A DNA stretch of 64,000 nucleotides from Trinickia diaoshuihuensis (GCF_003390925.1 NZ_QUBS01000084.1:186001-250000), one strand, 5' to 3'. Positions 8,183-17,814 are shown, counted from the stretch's first letter. Notes: generated by a model from the sequence alone, not told the origin. A program made the numbers and translations.

Positions 8183-9820
8183 ATGAACCGCTTCGACTGG
8201 CACAACCCGTATCCCACCCCGCGCCTGCCCGTATTCGCCCGCAACGTCGTCTCGACCTCGCATCCGCTTGCGGCGCAAGCGGGGCTGCAGGTGCTATGGC
8301 AAGGCGGCAACGCGGTGGATGCGGCGATCGCCGCGGCGGCCGCATTGACGGTCGTCGAGCCCGTCTCCTGCGGGCTTGGAGGCGATGCGTTCGCGCTCGT
8401 CTGGGACGGCGCGAAGCTGCACGGATTGAATGCATCGGGCGTGGCGCCGGCGGCCTGGAACCTCGAATACTTCAAGGAGCGCTACGGCGAGGCCGGCGGC
8501 CTTGCGCGGCAGCCGAAGCGCGGCTGGGATACGGCGACGGTGCCGGGCGTCGTGGCGGGCTGGGAGGCGCTGCATGCCAAATTCGGGCTGTTGCCGTTCG
8601 GCGATCTCATGGTGAGCGCCATCGATATCGCCGAGCGCGGCCACGCGGTGGCCAGCATCGTCGCGCAAAAGTGGGCGGCCGCCGTGCCCGAGTTGCGCGA
8701 TCAACCGGGTTTTGCCGGCACGTTCATGCCGTATGGACGCTCGCCGCTCGTGAGCGAACTCGTGCGTTTGCCCGACCATGCGCGCACGCTGCGGCTTTTG
8801 GCGGCGAAGGGCGCGCGCGAATTTTACGAGGGCGAGCCGGCGCAGCGGATCGCCGCCTATGCGCGCGAGGGTGGGGGCGCAATGACCGCCGAAGACCTGG
8901 CCGCATACCGGCCGCTCTGGGTGGAGCCGATCGGCAAGGACTACCGCGGTTACACCGTGCATGAAATTCCGCCGAATGGCCAAGGCATCGCCGCGTTGAT
9001 CGCCCTCGGGATTCTCGAGCGGTTCGATTTGCCCGCACTGCCGCGTGACGGCATCGATTCGCAGCACTTGCAGATCGAGGCGATGAAACTCGCGTTCGCG
9101 GACGTCTACCGTTACGTGGCCGACCCGAGCGCAATGGAGGTGACGCCCGAGCAGATGCTCGACGACGCGTACCTCGCCTCCCGTGCTGCGCTGATCGATC
9201 CGCAGCGGGCCACGCATTTCGCCTTCGGCATGCCGAAGGCGGGCGGCACCGTCTATCTCACGGCCGCCGACGAGCGCGGCATGATGGTGAGCTTTATCCA
9301 ATCGAACTACATGGGCTTCGGCTCGGGGGTGGTCGTGCCCGGTACCGGCATTGCCCTGCAAAACCGCGGTTGCGGGTTTTCGATGGATCCTCGCTCGCCG
9401 AACGTCGTAGCCGGCGGCAAGCGTCCGTTTCACACGATTATTCCGGCGTTCGTGACCGAGCGCGTGAACGGCCGGCAGGTGCCGGTCATGAGCTTCGGCG
9501 TGATGGGCGGCGACATGCAGCCGCAGGGACACCTGCAATCGATCGTGCGCATGCTCGATTACGGGCAGCAGCCACAAGCGGCTTGCGATGCGCCGCGTTG
9601 GAAGGTCAATCGCGATTTCACGCTCGATATCGAATCGACGTTCGACCGCGGCGTCGCGCGCGCCCTCGAGGCGCGCGGCCATCGAATCAAGGCGATCGAC
9701 GATCCCTATATGGATTTCGGTTCGGGGCAATACATCTGGAAGCTGTCCCACGACGAACCCGAGCGAGGCTACGTGGCCGCGAGCGATACGCGGCGCGACG
9801 GCTTAGCCGCCGGGTTTTGA
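8183..9820 (+). CDS. Gamma-glutamyltransferase family protein (YwrD-like)
   Basis: A 545-residue Ntn-hydrolase precursor that self-cleaves into two subunits and hydrolyses or transfers gamma-glutamyl groups, for example from glutathione. The processing site is visible at GGTVYLTAADERG, with Thr356 as the expected catalytic nucleophile, followed by SFIQSNYMGFGSGVVVPGTG, the oxyanion and substrate loops. There is no signal peptide (start MNRFDWHNPYPTPRLPVFARNVVSTSHPLAAQAG), so it is probably cytoplasmic, as in the YwrD-like branch rather than periplasmic Ggt. It is divergent from glpR with only 96 bases between starts. The physiological substrate is unknown. Confidence 0.85.
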   Translation: MNRFDWHNPYPTPRLPVFARNVVSTSHPLAAQAGLQVLWQGGNAVDAAIAAAAALTVVEPVSCGLGGDAFALVWDGAKLHGLNASGVAPAAWNLEYFKERYGEAGGLARQPKRGWDTATVPGVVAGWEALHAKFGLLPFGDLMVSAIDIAERGHAVASIVAQKWAAAVPELRDQPGFAGTFMPYGRSPLVSELVRLPDHARTLRLLAAKGAREFYEGEPAQRIAAYAREGGGAMTAEDLAAYRPLWVEPIGKDYRGYTVHEIPPNGQGIAALIALGILERFDLPALPRDGIDSQHLQIEAMKLAFADVYRYVADPSAMEVTPEQMLDDAYLASRAALIDPQRATHFAFGMPKAGGTVYLTAADERGMMVSFIQSNYMGFGSGVVVPGTGIALQNRGCGFSMDPRSPNVVAGGKRPFHTIIPAFVTERVNGRQVPVMSFGVMGGDMQPQGHLQSIVRMLDYGQQPQAACDAPRWKVNRDFTLDIESTFDRGVARALEARGHRIKAIDDPYMDFGSGQYIWKLSHDEPERGYVAASDTRRDGLAAGF

Positions 9821-10091
9821 GCGCTGCGCCTCGTAATATCTTGTAATTCGAATCTATCCTCAAAATAGTCGGTAATGCGGTCGTTTCTCCCGTTCACGGG
9901 CTTTTCGGAACCGTCCTTGCTCGTGACGGTCTGTTCACAGTGAAAGCAGTGTCGCGGGACTCCGGCTAAGATTCGGAGAGATAAGTTCAACCACATTCAA
10001 CGTACCGCATCCCGTCGTCCGCAATGAATTATTGCGCGTGGGTGGACCGCGCAATGCGGGTGAACGGATGCGGTTTTTGGAGCGCAACGTC

Positions 10092-10919
10092 ATGACTCTC
10101 GACTCCGACCACGTGATGCCCTGGCGCATCGAAGACATCGACCTGACACGCATCGACCGCCAGCGTGCCGCCGCGAACGAGGATTTATTGCTGCTTCTGT
10201 GCGCGGCCTCTTTCATCGAGAGCGGCACCGACCTCTATACGAGCAACCTGACCGACTACTTTCACGGCGACCCGGAAGTATCGGCCTGGTTGAACCGCGA
10301 ATGGGAGCCCGAAGAGCTCCAGCACGGGCGGGCGCTCAAAGCGTATATCGCGTACGTCTGGCCCGAATTCGATTGGGATACGGCCTTCCGCAACTTCTTC
10401 GACGAGTATTCCAAGACGTGTTCGGTGGAGGAGTTCGAGAAAACGCGCGCGCTCGAAATGGTGGCGCGATGCGTCGTCGAAACGGGCACGGCCACGCTTT
10501 ACCGCGCCATCAACGAATGCTCGGACGAGCCGGTCCTCAAGGAGATCACCGACCATATCCGCAGCGACGAAGTGCGCCACTACAAGCACTTTTTCAAGTA
10601 CTTCAAAAAGTACAACGTGATTGAGGGCAATGGACGCCTTGCCGTACTCGGCGCCCTCATGCGCCGCGTGATGGAGATCAAGAGCGAGGATTCGGAGATC
10701 GCGCTGCGTCACGTGTTCGCGATCCGTTATCCCGAACGCGTGCACGATTCGGCCTACAACCGCGAACGCGCGGCACGGATCAATTCGCTCGTGCGGCGTA
10801 ATTTGTCCGCCGATATGTGCGTGAAGATGCTGCTCAAACCACTCGATATTCCCGCGCGGATCCAGTCCGGCGTGCACTATCCGCTCGCCAAGGTCGCGCA
10901 GCATGTCTTCTTCCGTTGA
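10092..10919 (+). CDS. Diiron ferritin-like protein of unknown function
   Basis: A 275-residue, mainly helical protein carrying a complete carboxylate-bridged diiron ligand set: Glu43 (FIESG), Glu75-x2-His78 (EELQHG), Glu130 (VVETGT) and Glu160-x2-His163 (SDEVRH). This E, ExxH, E, ExxH pattern is that of four-helix-bundle oxidases, desaturases and rubrerythrin-like proteins. Without rubredoxin cysteines it is not a classical rubrerythrin; an acyl-chain oxidase, hydroxylase or metal/peroxide handling role is possible. Start ATG at 10092 (MTLDSDHVMPW) is preferred to an upstream in-frame codon at 10032. The next gene overlaps its 3' end by 17 bases, indicating translational coupling. Confidence 0.8.
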   Translation: MTLDSDHVMPWRIEDIDLTRIDRQRAAANEDLLLLLCAASFIESGTDLYTSNLTDYFHGDPEVSAWLNREWEPEELQHGRALKAYIAYVWPEFDWDTAFRNFFDEYSKTCSVEEFEKTRALEMVARCVVETGTATLYRAINECSDEPVLKEITDHIRSDEVRHYKHFFKYFKKYNVIEGNGRLAVLGALMRRVMEIKSEDSEIALRHVFAIRYPERVHDSAYNRERAARINSLVRRNLSADMCVKMLLKPLDIPARIQSGVHYPLAKVAQHVFFR

Positions 10920-11487
10920 GAGCGCGGTGCGCGCGCTCGAGCAGCGCACCTATGACGAATGGCCGCCCGCGTTGCGGGCCCTGTTCGACGGCTCGGCACT
11001 GAGTTCGAAAGTGGGCTTTACGGCGTCGCTGATCACGAGCGACGCCGCGGGGCATTTGCGTACGTCGCTGCTTGGGATCGGCGAGCTATACGTTCCGGAT
11101 TCGCGCACCATCGCGTTCGCGTTGTGGCCGAGTTCGCGCGCGGCACGCTCGCTGGCCGGCTCGAACGATAGCGGGGACGTCAGCCGCGGACATCGGCGCG
11201 TGCAAGCGGCGCTCGCATTTGTGCATGACGGCGCGTTTCACCAAGTGCAACTGGCCGTCGAGGCGTTGCCGAGCGAGGCGGATGCGGCCGGTTGCGGCCT
11301 TGCGCTATTCGTCGCATCGATCGAGGCGGGCGAGGCGCAGCAAGTCGGCTATGCGCGCCTCACGTGCGGCATTACTTTCGAGTTGCCGAACGACGTGCGG
11401 GAGCGGCAGGCCGTGCTCGCCCGGTGGGAAAAGCAGATCGGCGCGTTGCGCGAGGCGGTGAATCGCCGATCGGCAAGCGGCGGCTGA
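10903..11487 (+). CDS. FMN-binding split-barrel (PNPOx-like) protein
   Basis: A 194-residue protein whose middle (GHLRTSLLGIGELYVPDSRTIAFALWPSSRAARSL...RRVQAALAFVHDGAFHQVQLAVEAL) has the strand order and small-residue spacing of pyridoxamine-phosphate-oxidase-like split barrels, which bind FMN or F420 or haem. Assignment is by pattern resemblance and moderately secure. It overlaps the diiron protein gene by 17 bases, so the two are made together; a flavin protein could supply electrons to the diiron site, but that is inference. Confidence 0.65.
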   Translation: MSSSVESAVRALEQRTYDEWPPALRALFDGSALSSKVGFTASLITSDAAGHLRTSLLGIGELYVPDSRTIAFALWPSSRAARSLAGSNDSGDVSRGHRRVQAALAFVHDGAFHQVQLAVEALPSEADAAGCGLALFVASIEAGEAQQVGYARLTCGITFELPNDVRERQAVLARWEKQIGALREAVNRRSASGG

Positions 11488-11564
11488 GCGCCCATCGAGG
11501 GTTGGGCTCGACGGCTCGCCATCGAACCATCGTCAGGCCCACCACAAACACCGTCGGCGTCGAA

Positions 11565-13217
11565 TCAGCCGCGCTCCGCGCCGCGGTTCGGCGTGCCGCC
11601 GCGCGGCTTGCCGCCCAAAAGCGCGCCGGGATCGTTCGGCCGGCGCCGGCGATCTCCTTGGCCGGCCGGTGCGTCACCGGCATTGCGGCGCGGTGCGTCG
11701 CCGCGCTCTTGCCCGCCCCCGCGCGTGGCTTGCTGCCCCTGCGGTTGCTGGGCCCGTCCTTGGGGCTTACCTTGCTGCTTGCCTTGAGCGTTCTGCGGCT
11801 GGGGCCGGCTTTGTCCCTGGGGTTTGCCGCCTTGTCCCTGCGCTTTGCCTTGAGCCTGCGCGTTCTTGCCCTGTTGCGCTTGCGGTTTGGCCGCGCGTTT
11901 GACCTGGCCCTCGGCGCCGGCACCTTGTCCGTCCCGCCGAGCGGCCGTCGGGCGCGATGCCGGTTGTCCGCCCGGCGTGCGCCCGGCGTGCTTGCTCTGC
12001 TCCTTCGCGCGAGGCTGACGGCCCGCGCCGCCTTGGCCTCGCCGCTGCTGAATCGGCTCGGGTTTGGCGTTCGGATCGGGCTCGAAGCCCGGAATCACTT
12101 CCTGCTCGATCGTTCGCTTGATGAGCTTCTCGATGTCCTTGAGTAGCTGCTTTTCATCGACGCACACGAGCGAGACCGCCTCGCCGGTCGCCCCCGCGCG
12201 CCCGGTGCGGCCGATCCGGTGCACGTAATCCTCGGGTACGTTGGGCAAATCGAAGTTGACGACGTGCGGCAGTTGATCGATGTCGATCCCGCGCGCCGCG
12301 ATATCGGTCGCCACGAGCACTTGCAGCGTCCCGTCCTTGAATTCGGCCAGCGCCCGCGTACGAGCCGATTGACTCTTGTTGCCGTGAATCGCCAGCGCGC
12401 TGATGCCGTCCTTCGTCAATTGCTCGGCCAGGCGGTTGGCGCCATGCTTCGTCCGCGTGAAGACGAGCACCTGGAACCAGTTGTGTTGCCGGATCAAATG
12501 CGTGAGCAGTTCGCGCTTGCGGTCGCGATCGACCGGATGGATCTTTTGCGCGACGAGTTCGGTGGTCGTATTGCGGCGCGCGACTTCGATCAGCGCGGGC
12601 GTGTCGAGCAGGCTGTCGGCCAGGGCCTTGATCTCATCCGAGAACGTGGCCGAGAACAACAAGTTCTGGCGGTTTTCGGGCAAGCGCGCGAGTACGCGTT
12701 TGATGTCGTGGATGAACCCCATGTCGAGCATGCGATCGGCCTCGTCGAGCACGAGGATCTCCAGCGCGGAGACGTCGATCGTCTTTTGCTGCATGTGATC
12801 GAGCAGGCGGCCCGGCGTTGCGACGACGATATCGACGCCGCGCTTGAGCGCGTCGATTTGCGGGTTGATGCCCACGCCGCCGAACAGCACCGTCGATTTG
12901 AGCTTCAAGTACTTACCGTAGGCGCGCACGCTTTCCTCGACCTGAGCGGCGAGTTCGCGCGTGGGCGTGAGCACGAGCGCGCGCACCATGCGTTTGCCGG
13001 CGGCGCCCGTGGGCGCCGGCGCGGCGCTCAGGCGCTGCAGGATCGGCAGCGTGAAGCCGGCGGTCTTGCCGGTGCCGGTTTGCGCGCCGGCGAGCAGGTC
13101 GCCGCCGCCCAGCACGGCGGGGATGGCTTGTTGCTGAATCGGCGTCGGCGAGGTGTAGCCGAGCTCGTGAACGGCTCGCACCAACGGTTCGGACAAGCCC
13201 AGTGAATCGAATGACAT
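11565..13217 (-). CDS. rhlE: DEAD-box ATP-dependent RNA helicase, RhlE type
   Basis: A 550-residue RNA helicase for ribosome assembly and RNA remodelling. Motifs in order: Q motif near [10 protein letters not shown], Walker [31 protein letters not shown], then the second RecA domain with [12 protein letters not shown] and [10 protein letters not shown]. The core ends near residue 390; the remaining about 160 residues are low-complexity, rich in Gln, Gly, Arg, Pro and Lys (repeats such as [15 protein letters not shown]), a disordered RNA-binding tail typical of RhlE in this group. The start [11 protein letters not shown] at 13217 matches the family; five extra in-frame codons lie upstream. Confidence 0.95.
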   Translation of the reverse strand: MSFDSLGLSEPLVRAVHELGYTSPTPIQQQAIPAVLGGGDLLAGAQTGTGKTAGFTLPILQRLSAAPAPTGAAGKRMVRALVLTPTRELAAQVEESVRAYGKYLKLKSTVLFGGVGINPQIDALKRGVDIVVATPGRLLDHMQQKTIDVSALEILVLDEADRMLDMGFIHDIKRVLARLPENRQNLLFSATFSDEIKALADSLLDTPALIEVARRNTTTELVAQKIHPVDRDRKRELLTHLIRQHNWFQVLVFTRTKHGANRLAEQLTKDGISALAIHGNKSQSARTRALAEFKDGTLQVLVATDIAARGIDIDQLPHVVNFDLPNVPEDYVHRIGRTGRAGATGEAVSLVCVDEKQLLKDIEKLIKRTIEQEVIPGFEPDPNAKPEPIQQRRGQGGAGRQPRAKEQSKHAGRTPGGQPASRPTAARRDGQGAGAEGQVKRAAKPQAQQGKNAQAQGKAQGQGGKPQGQSRPQPQNAQGKQQGKPQGRAQQPQGQQATRGGGQERGDAPRRNAGDAPAGQGDRRRRPNDPGALLGGKPRGGTPNRGAERG

Positions 13218-13359
13218 AAAGTTTCTTTGCAATGCGGTGAGGCAACCGCCGCTCGTCTTGTATGCAAGCTGGACGGCGCACGTGCGATCGTGAGCGTTAG
13301 TGGTGCCCGCGGACCGCGTGGGTCCTGGCGCGGCAGGTCGGCGGCGCCGGAAATGAGAA

Positions 13360-13393
13360 GGGCGCGGCCGCGGTTGCCCGCGTGGCCGCGCCC
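13360..13393 (-). terminator. Hairpin terminator after the cytochrome c operon
   Basis: GGGCGCGGCC (13360-13369) pairs with GGCCGCGCCC (13384-13393) across a 14-base loop. Read on the minus strand it lies 17 bases after the cytochrome stop codon and is followed by CTTCTCATTTCC, a pyrimidine-rich though not pure T tract, consistent with transcription ending before rhlE. Confidence 0.65.
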
Positions 13394-13410
13394 CCTAGAG
13401 GGTGATCAGT

Positions 13411-14706
13411 TTAATCCAGCGGCGCGGAGCGCAGATCGCTCACTTGCTGCGGCGACACCGGCGTGCCATGGTTGCCCCACGACATCCGGATGTACGTCAC
13501 GACCGCGGCGACTTCCTCGTTCGACAGCGATTGCGCGAACGGCGGCATGCCGTACGGCTTCGGATTGCCACCCGTGCTCGGCGGGTAACCGCCGTTCAGA
13601 ACCATGCGGATCGGATTGACGGCCGACGGCATCTGAATCGACTGATTGTTCGCGAGCGGCGGGTAGGCCGGCGGCTTGCCGAGACCATTGTCGGCGTGGC
13701 ACTTCGCGCAGTTGTCGGCGTAGACCTTCTTACCCGTTTGCAGCAACTCGTCGCCGAACTTCTCCGACGTCTCGTACTGCATCGTCTCCGGCGCTTCGTG
13801 CTTCTGCGGGATCGTCTTCAGATACGTCGACATCGCGCGCACGTCGTCGTCCGACATGTACTGCAAGCTGTTGTGGACGACCTCGGCCATCGGGCCGAAC
13901 ACGGCGCCGCGCTGCGACACGCCGGTCTTGAGCAGATCGGCGATATCCTTGGTGTCCCAATCGCCGAGGCCGGCTTCCTTGTTCGAGGTCAGCGACGGCG
14001 CGTACCAGTTCTGCAGCGGGATCAAGCCGCCGGCAAACGCCGACGAATTGACGGGGCCGCCCATCAGGTTGATCGACGTATGGCACATCGTGCAGTGGCC
14101 GAGGCCTTCGACGAGATACGCGCCGCGGTTCCATTCGACCGATTTCGTCGGATCGTCCTTGTACGTGCCTTCACGGAAGAACAGCGTGCGCCAGCCGATC
14201 AGCAGGTTGCGGTTGTTGAACGGGAAACGCAGCTCGTGCGGGCGGCTCGGCACGGCGACCGGGGGCACCGAACGCAGATAGGCGTAGATCGCATCCGAAT
14301 CGGCGCGCGTGACCTTCGTGTAGCTCGCGAACGGGAACGCCGGGTACAGCAAGCTGCCGTCCTTCGAACGGCCCGTGTGCAGGGCGCGGTAGAAGTCGTC
14401 GGAGGACCACTTGCCGATGCCGTATTGGTCGTCGGGCGTGATGTTCGGCGTGTAGAGCGTGCCGAACGGCGTGGCCATCGGCAGGCCGCCGGCGAATTGC
14501 TGGCCGCCGCGTACCGTGTGGCAGGCGATACAGTCGCCGGCGCGGGCCAGGTATTCGCCGCGCTTGATCAGCGCGGCTTGGTCGGCCGGCGTGGCCGCTT
14601 CGGCCGAACCGTTGTGCAGATTGTCGCTGCCCGACCAAAGGACGGGCACGAGCGCGGCGGCGGCAACGACCAGCGCCGACAGAGCGAACAGGGACTTGCG
14701 TTTCAT
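13411..14706 (-). CDS. Triheme c-type cytochrome (alcohol/aldehyde dehydrogenase cytochrome subunit type)
   Basis: A 431-residue exported cytochrome. An N-terminal signal anchor (MKRKSLFALSALVVAAAALVPVLW) is followed by three CXXCH haem sites: CIACH, CTMCH and CAKCH, spaced as in the membrane-bound cytochrome subunits (AdhB-like) that pass electrons from periplasmic dehydrogenases to ubiquinol oxidase. No flavin or PQQ dehydrogenase subunit is adjacent; instead a diheme cytochrome is directly upstream, 20 bases away, forming a two-gene operon. The electron donor is therefore not identifiable from this window. Confidence 0.9.
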   Translation of the reverse strand: MKRKSLFALSALVVAAAALVPVLWSGSDNLHNGSAEAATPADQAALIKRGEYLARAGDCIACHTVRGGQQFAGGLPMATPFGTLYTPNITPDDQYGIGKWSSDDFYRALHTGRSKDGSLLYPAFPFASYTKVTRADSDAIYAYLRSVPPVAVPSRPHELRFPFNNRNLLIGWRTLFFREGTYKDDPTKSVEWNRGAYLVEGLGHCTMCHTSINLMGGPVNSSAFAGGLIPLQNWYAPSLTSNKEAGLGDWDTKDIADLLKTGVSQRGAVFGPMAEVVHNSLQYMSDDDVRAMSTYLKTIPQKHEAPETMQYETSEKFGDELLQTGKKVYADNCAKCHADNGLGKPPAYPPLANNQSIQMPSAVNPIRMVLNGGYPPSTGGNPKPYGMPPFAQSLSNEEVAAVVTYIRMSWGNHGTPVSPQQVSDLRSAPLD

Positions 14707-14726
14707 AACTGTGTCTCTCCTCGCGC

Positions 14727-15458
14727 TTACTGTGGTTCGCTACCGCAGGCAAGCGGAGTCTTCATCGAGCGGGCCGGAGCCGGGACCGGATTGGCCGGGG
14801 CGGGTTGCGTCGACAGCCAGGCCGCGACGGCCGTGACGTCGGCGTCGGTCAGGCGCGAGGCGATGTCGTGCATGCAATCGGGCGCGATCGCGTGACGGGT
14901 GCCCGAGCGCCAGGCGCCGAGCTGAGCGCTGATGTAATCGCTATGCAGGCCGACGAGCCCCGGGATCGCGGGCTCCATGCCCGTCAGCGCCTTGCCGTGG
15001 CAAGCCGCGCAAGCGGGAATGTTCTTGCCTTGATCGCCGTTCAGCACGATTTGCTTGCCGCGCGCGAGGACGTCGTTCGACACGGTCGGCTTGGCCGGTG
15101 CCGGATACGGCGGACGCTGCTGCGAGAAGTACGTCGCGATCTGGTGCAGGTAGTCGTCCGAGAGGTACGTGACGAGATAGTTCATCGGCGGGTACTTGCG
15201 CCGGCCCGCGCGGAAATTCTCGAGCTGGTTGTACAGGTACTCGGCCGGCTTGCCCGCGAGACGCGGGAAGTAGTCGTTATCGGTGCCCTGACCGTGCGAA
15301 CCGTGGCAGGCCGTGCAACCTTGCACGCGCTGCTCCATCGTATCGGGGGCCTGGGGCTGACTCTGCGCTTGCGCCGCGCTGTAGACACCGGCACCGCCAA
15401 TCAAGAGAAGGGCGAGTAGCGGGCGAAAAATGCGTCTGGAAGACACGCGTAACTCCAT
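14727..15458 (-). CDS. Diheme c-type cytochrome (cytochrome c4-like)
   Basis: A 243-residue exported protein with a signal peptide (hydrophobic RPLLALLLIGGAGVYSAAQAQ) and two haem sites, CTACH and CAACH, each in a separate cytochrome c lobe, as in cytochrome c4/c553 electron shuttles. It is the first gene of the two-cytochrome operon. The ATG at 15458 is given as the start, but an in-frame GTG at 15446 has GGAG at better spacing, and the signal peptide is intact from either. A terminal Cys in PLACGSEPQ is not part of a haem motif. Confidence 0.88.
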   Translation of the reverse strand: MELRVSSRRIFRPLLALLLIGGAGVYSAAQAQSQPQAPDTMEQRVQGCTACHGSHGQGTDNDYFPRLAGKPAEYLYNQLENFRAGRRKYPPMNYLVTYLSDDYLHQIATYFSQQRPPYPAPAKPTVSNDVLARGKQIVLNGDQGKNIPACAACHGKALTGMEPAIPGLVGLHSDYISAQLGAWRSGTRHAIAPDCMHDIASRLTDADVTAVAAWLSTQPAPANPVPAPARSMKTPLACGSEPQ

Positions 15459-16107
15459 CGTTATCGGGGACCTACCGGGCTACGATCGGCTCGGTATGGC
15501 TTTGGGCTTGGTATTGACTGTTCGATGCGCGATGTTGCAGCGGTCGCGGCAGGCGGGCTGCCGGCTGGGCGCGCGGGCCGAGCCAGGCGCTGCGACGCAG
15601 CATTCTATCATCGATGGGGGGCCGAGGCTATTTACCGCAAGCGCCGGGAATCCGTCGCCCCGCGACGGCGTGACAATTTGCCGCGCGTAACGCCGTCGCG
15701 GCGTGCATTCCGCGGCGCGGACCGGATCGCACATCGTTGTCTCCTTTTTGCACAGGCGGGCGTGGCAACAGGTAAGAATCCTCGCTGCTCGCATGCCATC
15801 CACGCGGCGCGCGCGGCGCCGCAGCGAAAGCACCGCGCGCTCGCGGCGTGCCCCCGGTCCATGCGCACGGCGCGTGCCGCGAATCGCGGGCCACGCGCCG
15901 CGGACGTGCGTCGCGCGCGCGGTCCTTCGCACGTACACTCTCGCCTGCGGCGCGCGGCGCCCCCTCGATCGCCGCCGGGGCTCGGCGGTCTTGCGTTCCC
16001 ATAACCTTTCGAATTCGTTCCGATCCGATGACCTTTCTTTTCGCGCTATCCGGCCGCGCACGCGGCATACCGCTTCTTGGTCCTTCGTCGCAAGCAAGGT
16101 GCGGCCG
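15459..16107. other. 649-base intergenic region between the cytochrome operon and the CopD-like gene
   Basis: Very GC-rich divergent intergenic region holding the promoters for the cytochrome operon (minus) and copD-like gene (plus). Overlapping open frames on both strands are Arg/Ala/Pro-rich and look like compositional artefacts. The only candidate gene is a minus-strand frame from 15734 to 15480 (listed separately). No hairpin terminator or clear promoter was recognised. Confidence 0.5.
15480..15734 (-). CDS. Possible small protein with a strong ribosome-binding site
   Basis: An 84-codon frame starting MCDPVRAAECTPRRRYARQ directly after AAAAAGGAGACAACG, an almost ideal Shine-Dalgarno sequence and spacing. 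It has six cysteines and is Arg-rich; no domain is recognisable. It ends 21 bases before the cytochrome operon start and is on the same strand, so it could be a leader or small cysteine-containing protein co-transcribed with the cytochromes. Codon use towards the end looks non-coding, so translation may be real only near the start, or the signal may be chance. Confidence 0.3.
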   Translation of the reverse strand: MCDPVRAAECTPRRRYARQIVTPSRGDGFPALAVNSLGPPSMIECCVAAPGSARAPSRQPACRDRCNIAHRTVNTKPKAIPSRS

Positions 16108-17025
16108 ATGAACGTATCGGGATTGGCGATCGGGCAAGTCGCGCTCGCCGCGCTCATGGATATCGCGTACGCGTTCGCGCTCGGCTCGGCGTTGCTCGAG
16201 CATTGGCTCGCGCTCGAAGGCCAGGGCGCGCGTCCCGCTCGGGAGCGCGCCCGCGCCTCGCTCGTCGCGGCGTCGTTCGCGCTGGTGCTCGCCGATGGCC
16301 TATGGCTGCTTTATCAGTCGGCGCAGATGAGCGCGCTTCCATTGTCGTCCGCGTTCGGTGAGGTGCCGACGGTGCTCGGCCGGACCCACATCGGCCACGC
16401 CTGGTGCGTCGCCGTCGGCGGCGCCGTGCTGGCGTTGGCCGCGACGCTGGCCGGGCGCGGCGGCCGCGGCGCAAGCGCCGTGTTCGCGCTCGCCGCCGTC
16501 ATCGTTGCCATGGGTAAGGCCTCGATGGGGCACGCGGCGGATGCCGGGCCATGGTCCCTGGCGGTCGCCGTACAGGCGCTGCATCTAGCGGCGACGGGGC
16601 TTTGGGGCGGCATCGCGTTGGCCGGGGGGCTCGCCGTGCTGCCCGTGCTCGATTCGTCGACGACGCGCGGCGTGCTCATTCGCATCGCAGGGCGTATTTC
16701 CTACGTGGCCGCGATGGCGCTCGCCGTGGTGATCGCCACCGGCTTGTTCAATGCGCAACATGGATTGGGTGGCGATCTGGCCCCGCTTTCTGACAGCGGC
16801 TGGGGCCACGTGCTGACGCTCAAAGGCGCGCTCGTGCTATTCGCGGTTTTGCTCGGCGCGTTGAATCGGACCTCGGCGTTGCCGCGTTTGCGCCGGACCG
16901 CATCGACCACGGATGCCTATACCTTCAAGAACATCTTGCACCTCGAGGCGCTCGTGATGGTCGGCGTGTTCATCGTAGCCGCCGTGCTCGCGCATATGGC
17001 GCCCGGGTACGTCGCGTCGCATTGA
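16108..17025 (+). CDS. CopD-family copper resistance membrane protein
   Basis: A 305-residue polytopic inner-membrane protein with about eight hydrophobic segments. Conserved His and Met residues typical of the CopD domain are visible: GRTHIGHAW, MGKASMGHAAD, ALHLAATGLWGG and a late HLEALVM plus LAHMAPG. CopD proteins, usually with CopC, take part in copper transfer across the inner membrane. No copC is adjacent. The start at 16108 (MNVSGLAIG) follows AAGGTGCGGCCG; upstream in-frame sequence is Arg-rich and non-membrane and is not part of the protein. Confidence 0.82.
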   Translation: MNVSGLAIGQVALAALMDIAYAFALGSALLEHWLALEGQGARPARERARASLVAASFALVLADGLWLLYQSAQMSALPLSSAFGEVPTVLGRTHIGHAWCVAVGGAVLALAATLAGRGGRGASAVFALAAVIVAMGKASMGHAADAGPWSLAVAVQALHLAATGLWGGIALAGGLAVLPVLDSSTTRGVLIRIAGRISYVAAMALAVVIATGLFNAQHGLGGDLAPLSDSGWGHVLTLKGALVLFAVLLGALNRTSALPRLRRTASTTDAYTFKNILHLEALVMVGVFIVAAVLAHMAPGYVASH

Positions 17026-17247
17026 AGCGTGGGCCGGTCATCCGCGATGTCTCGGATGTCTCAATAGCGAGACGGGGAGACGCGCGGATACGCGCGCGTG
17101 CCGATGCGCCTCGTGCCGCCGTTCGTCGCCAAGCGGGCGGTGCGACGCGAGAGGGCCAGAGGCCGGCGGCCCTGGCCCGCGCGGGTGCGCGCGCTCGGGG
17201 CGGTGGGGCGGGGTGCGAGCAGACACGCGCGGGATGGGGAGCGATAG

Positions 17248-17550
17248 TCATTCATAGCCGAGCCTGTGACTGAGGATGGGTGAAAAGAACAGCGCGATCG
17301 CCGAGCCGATGACTTTGCCTTCCAACTCGGCCGACGACGCATGCACGACATAAGGATGCGCGAGCACGTCGAAGAGTTGCGGCGCGCAGTAAAGCCCCGC
17401 CACGCCGATCGCGCATTTCTCGACGAGGGCGATCGGCCAGCCCCGGCTGAACGCGGCGACCGCCGCCAGCACGCGTAGGACGGCGAACAGCACGAGTGCG
17501 CCAACCGCCGCTTGCTCGCGGATCAAATAGTCCGGAATGAATTGCCCCAT
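17248..17550 (-). CDS. Small membrane protein of unknown function
   Basis: A 100-residue protein with three likely transmembrane segments (AAVGALVLFAVLRVLAAVAAF, ALVEKCAIGVAGLYC, GSAIALFFSPIL). The start MGQFIPDYLIREQ at 17550 is marked by AGGGAGGCAAAG; upstream in-frame sequence lacks a ribosome-binding site. No family was recognised. It stands alone, with 222 bases to the CopD-like gene (convergent) and about 260 to dgoD, the nearest gene on its strand. Confidence 0.65.
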   Translation of the reverse strand: MGQFIPDYLIREQAAVGALVLFAVLRVLAAVAAFSRGWPIALVEKCAIGVAGLYCAPQLFDVLAHPYVVHASSAELEGKVIGSAIALFFSPILSHRLGYE

Positions 17551-17787
17551 CTTTGCCTCCCTGAATTCTCGTTTTGCCGAGCAAAAAGCAAGGAGCAGGC
17601 CAATGGGCGCGCAGAACGGGTGCGGCAACGCCGCCGCGGCCTTATGGGGCAAGGATTCGAGGGATACGGAAGGGGATGGGCGAACGGCCTGAATGCGGGC
17701 GAAAAGCGCGCTTTCCGCCCGGAATGTTACGAATCCGAACACGACTGTTACGGCGCGCGGCGCACGACTCGGCGCACTCGCCGCACG

Positions 17788-17808
17788 GTGGGCGCGCGCG
17801 GCGCCCAC
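17788..17808 (-). terminator. Hairpin after dgoD
   Basis: GTGGGCGC (17788-17795), loop GCGCG, GCGCCCAC (17801-17808): a perfect 8-bp GC stem just 6 bases beyond the dgoD stop codon on the minus strand. There is no T run, so termination may need Rho or rely on the stem alone. Confidence 0.5.
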
Positions 17809-17814
17809 GCGCGA

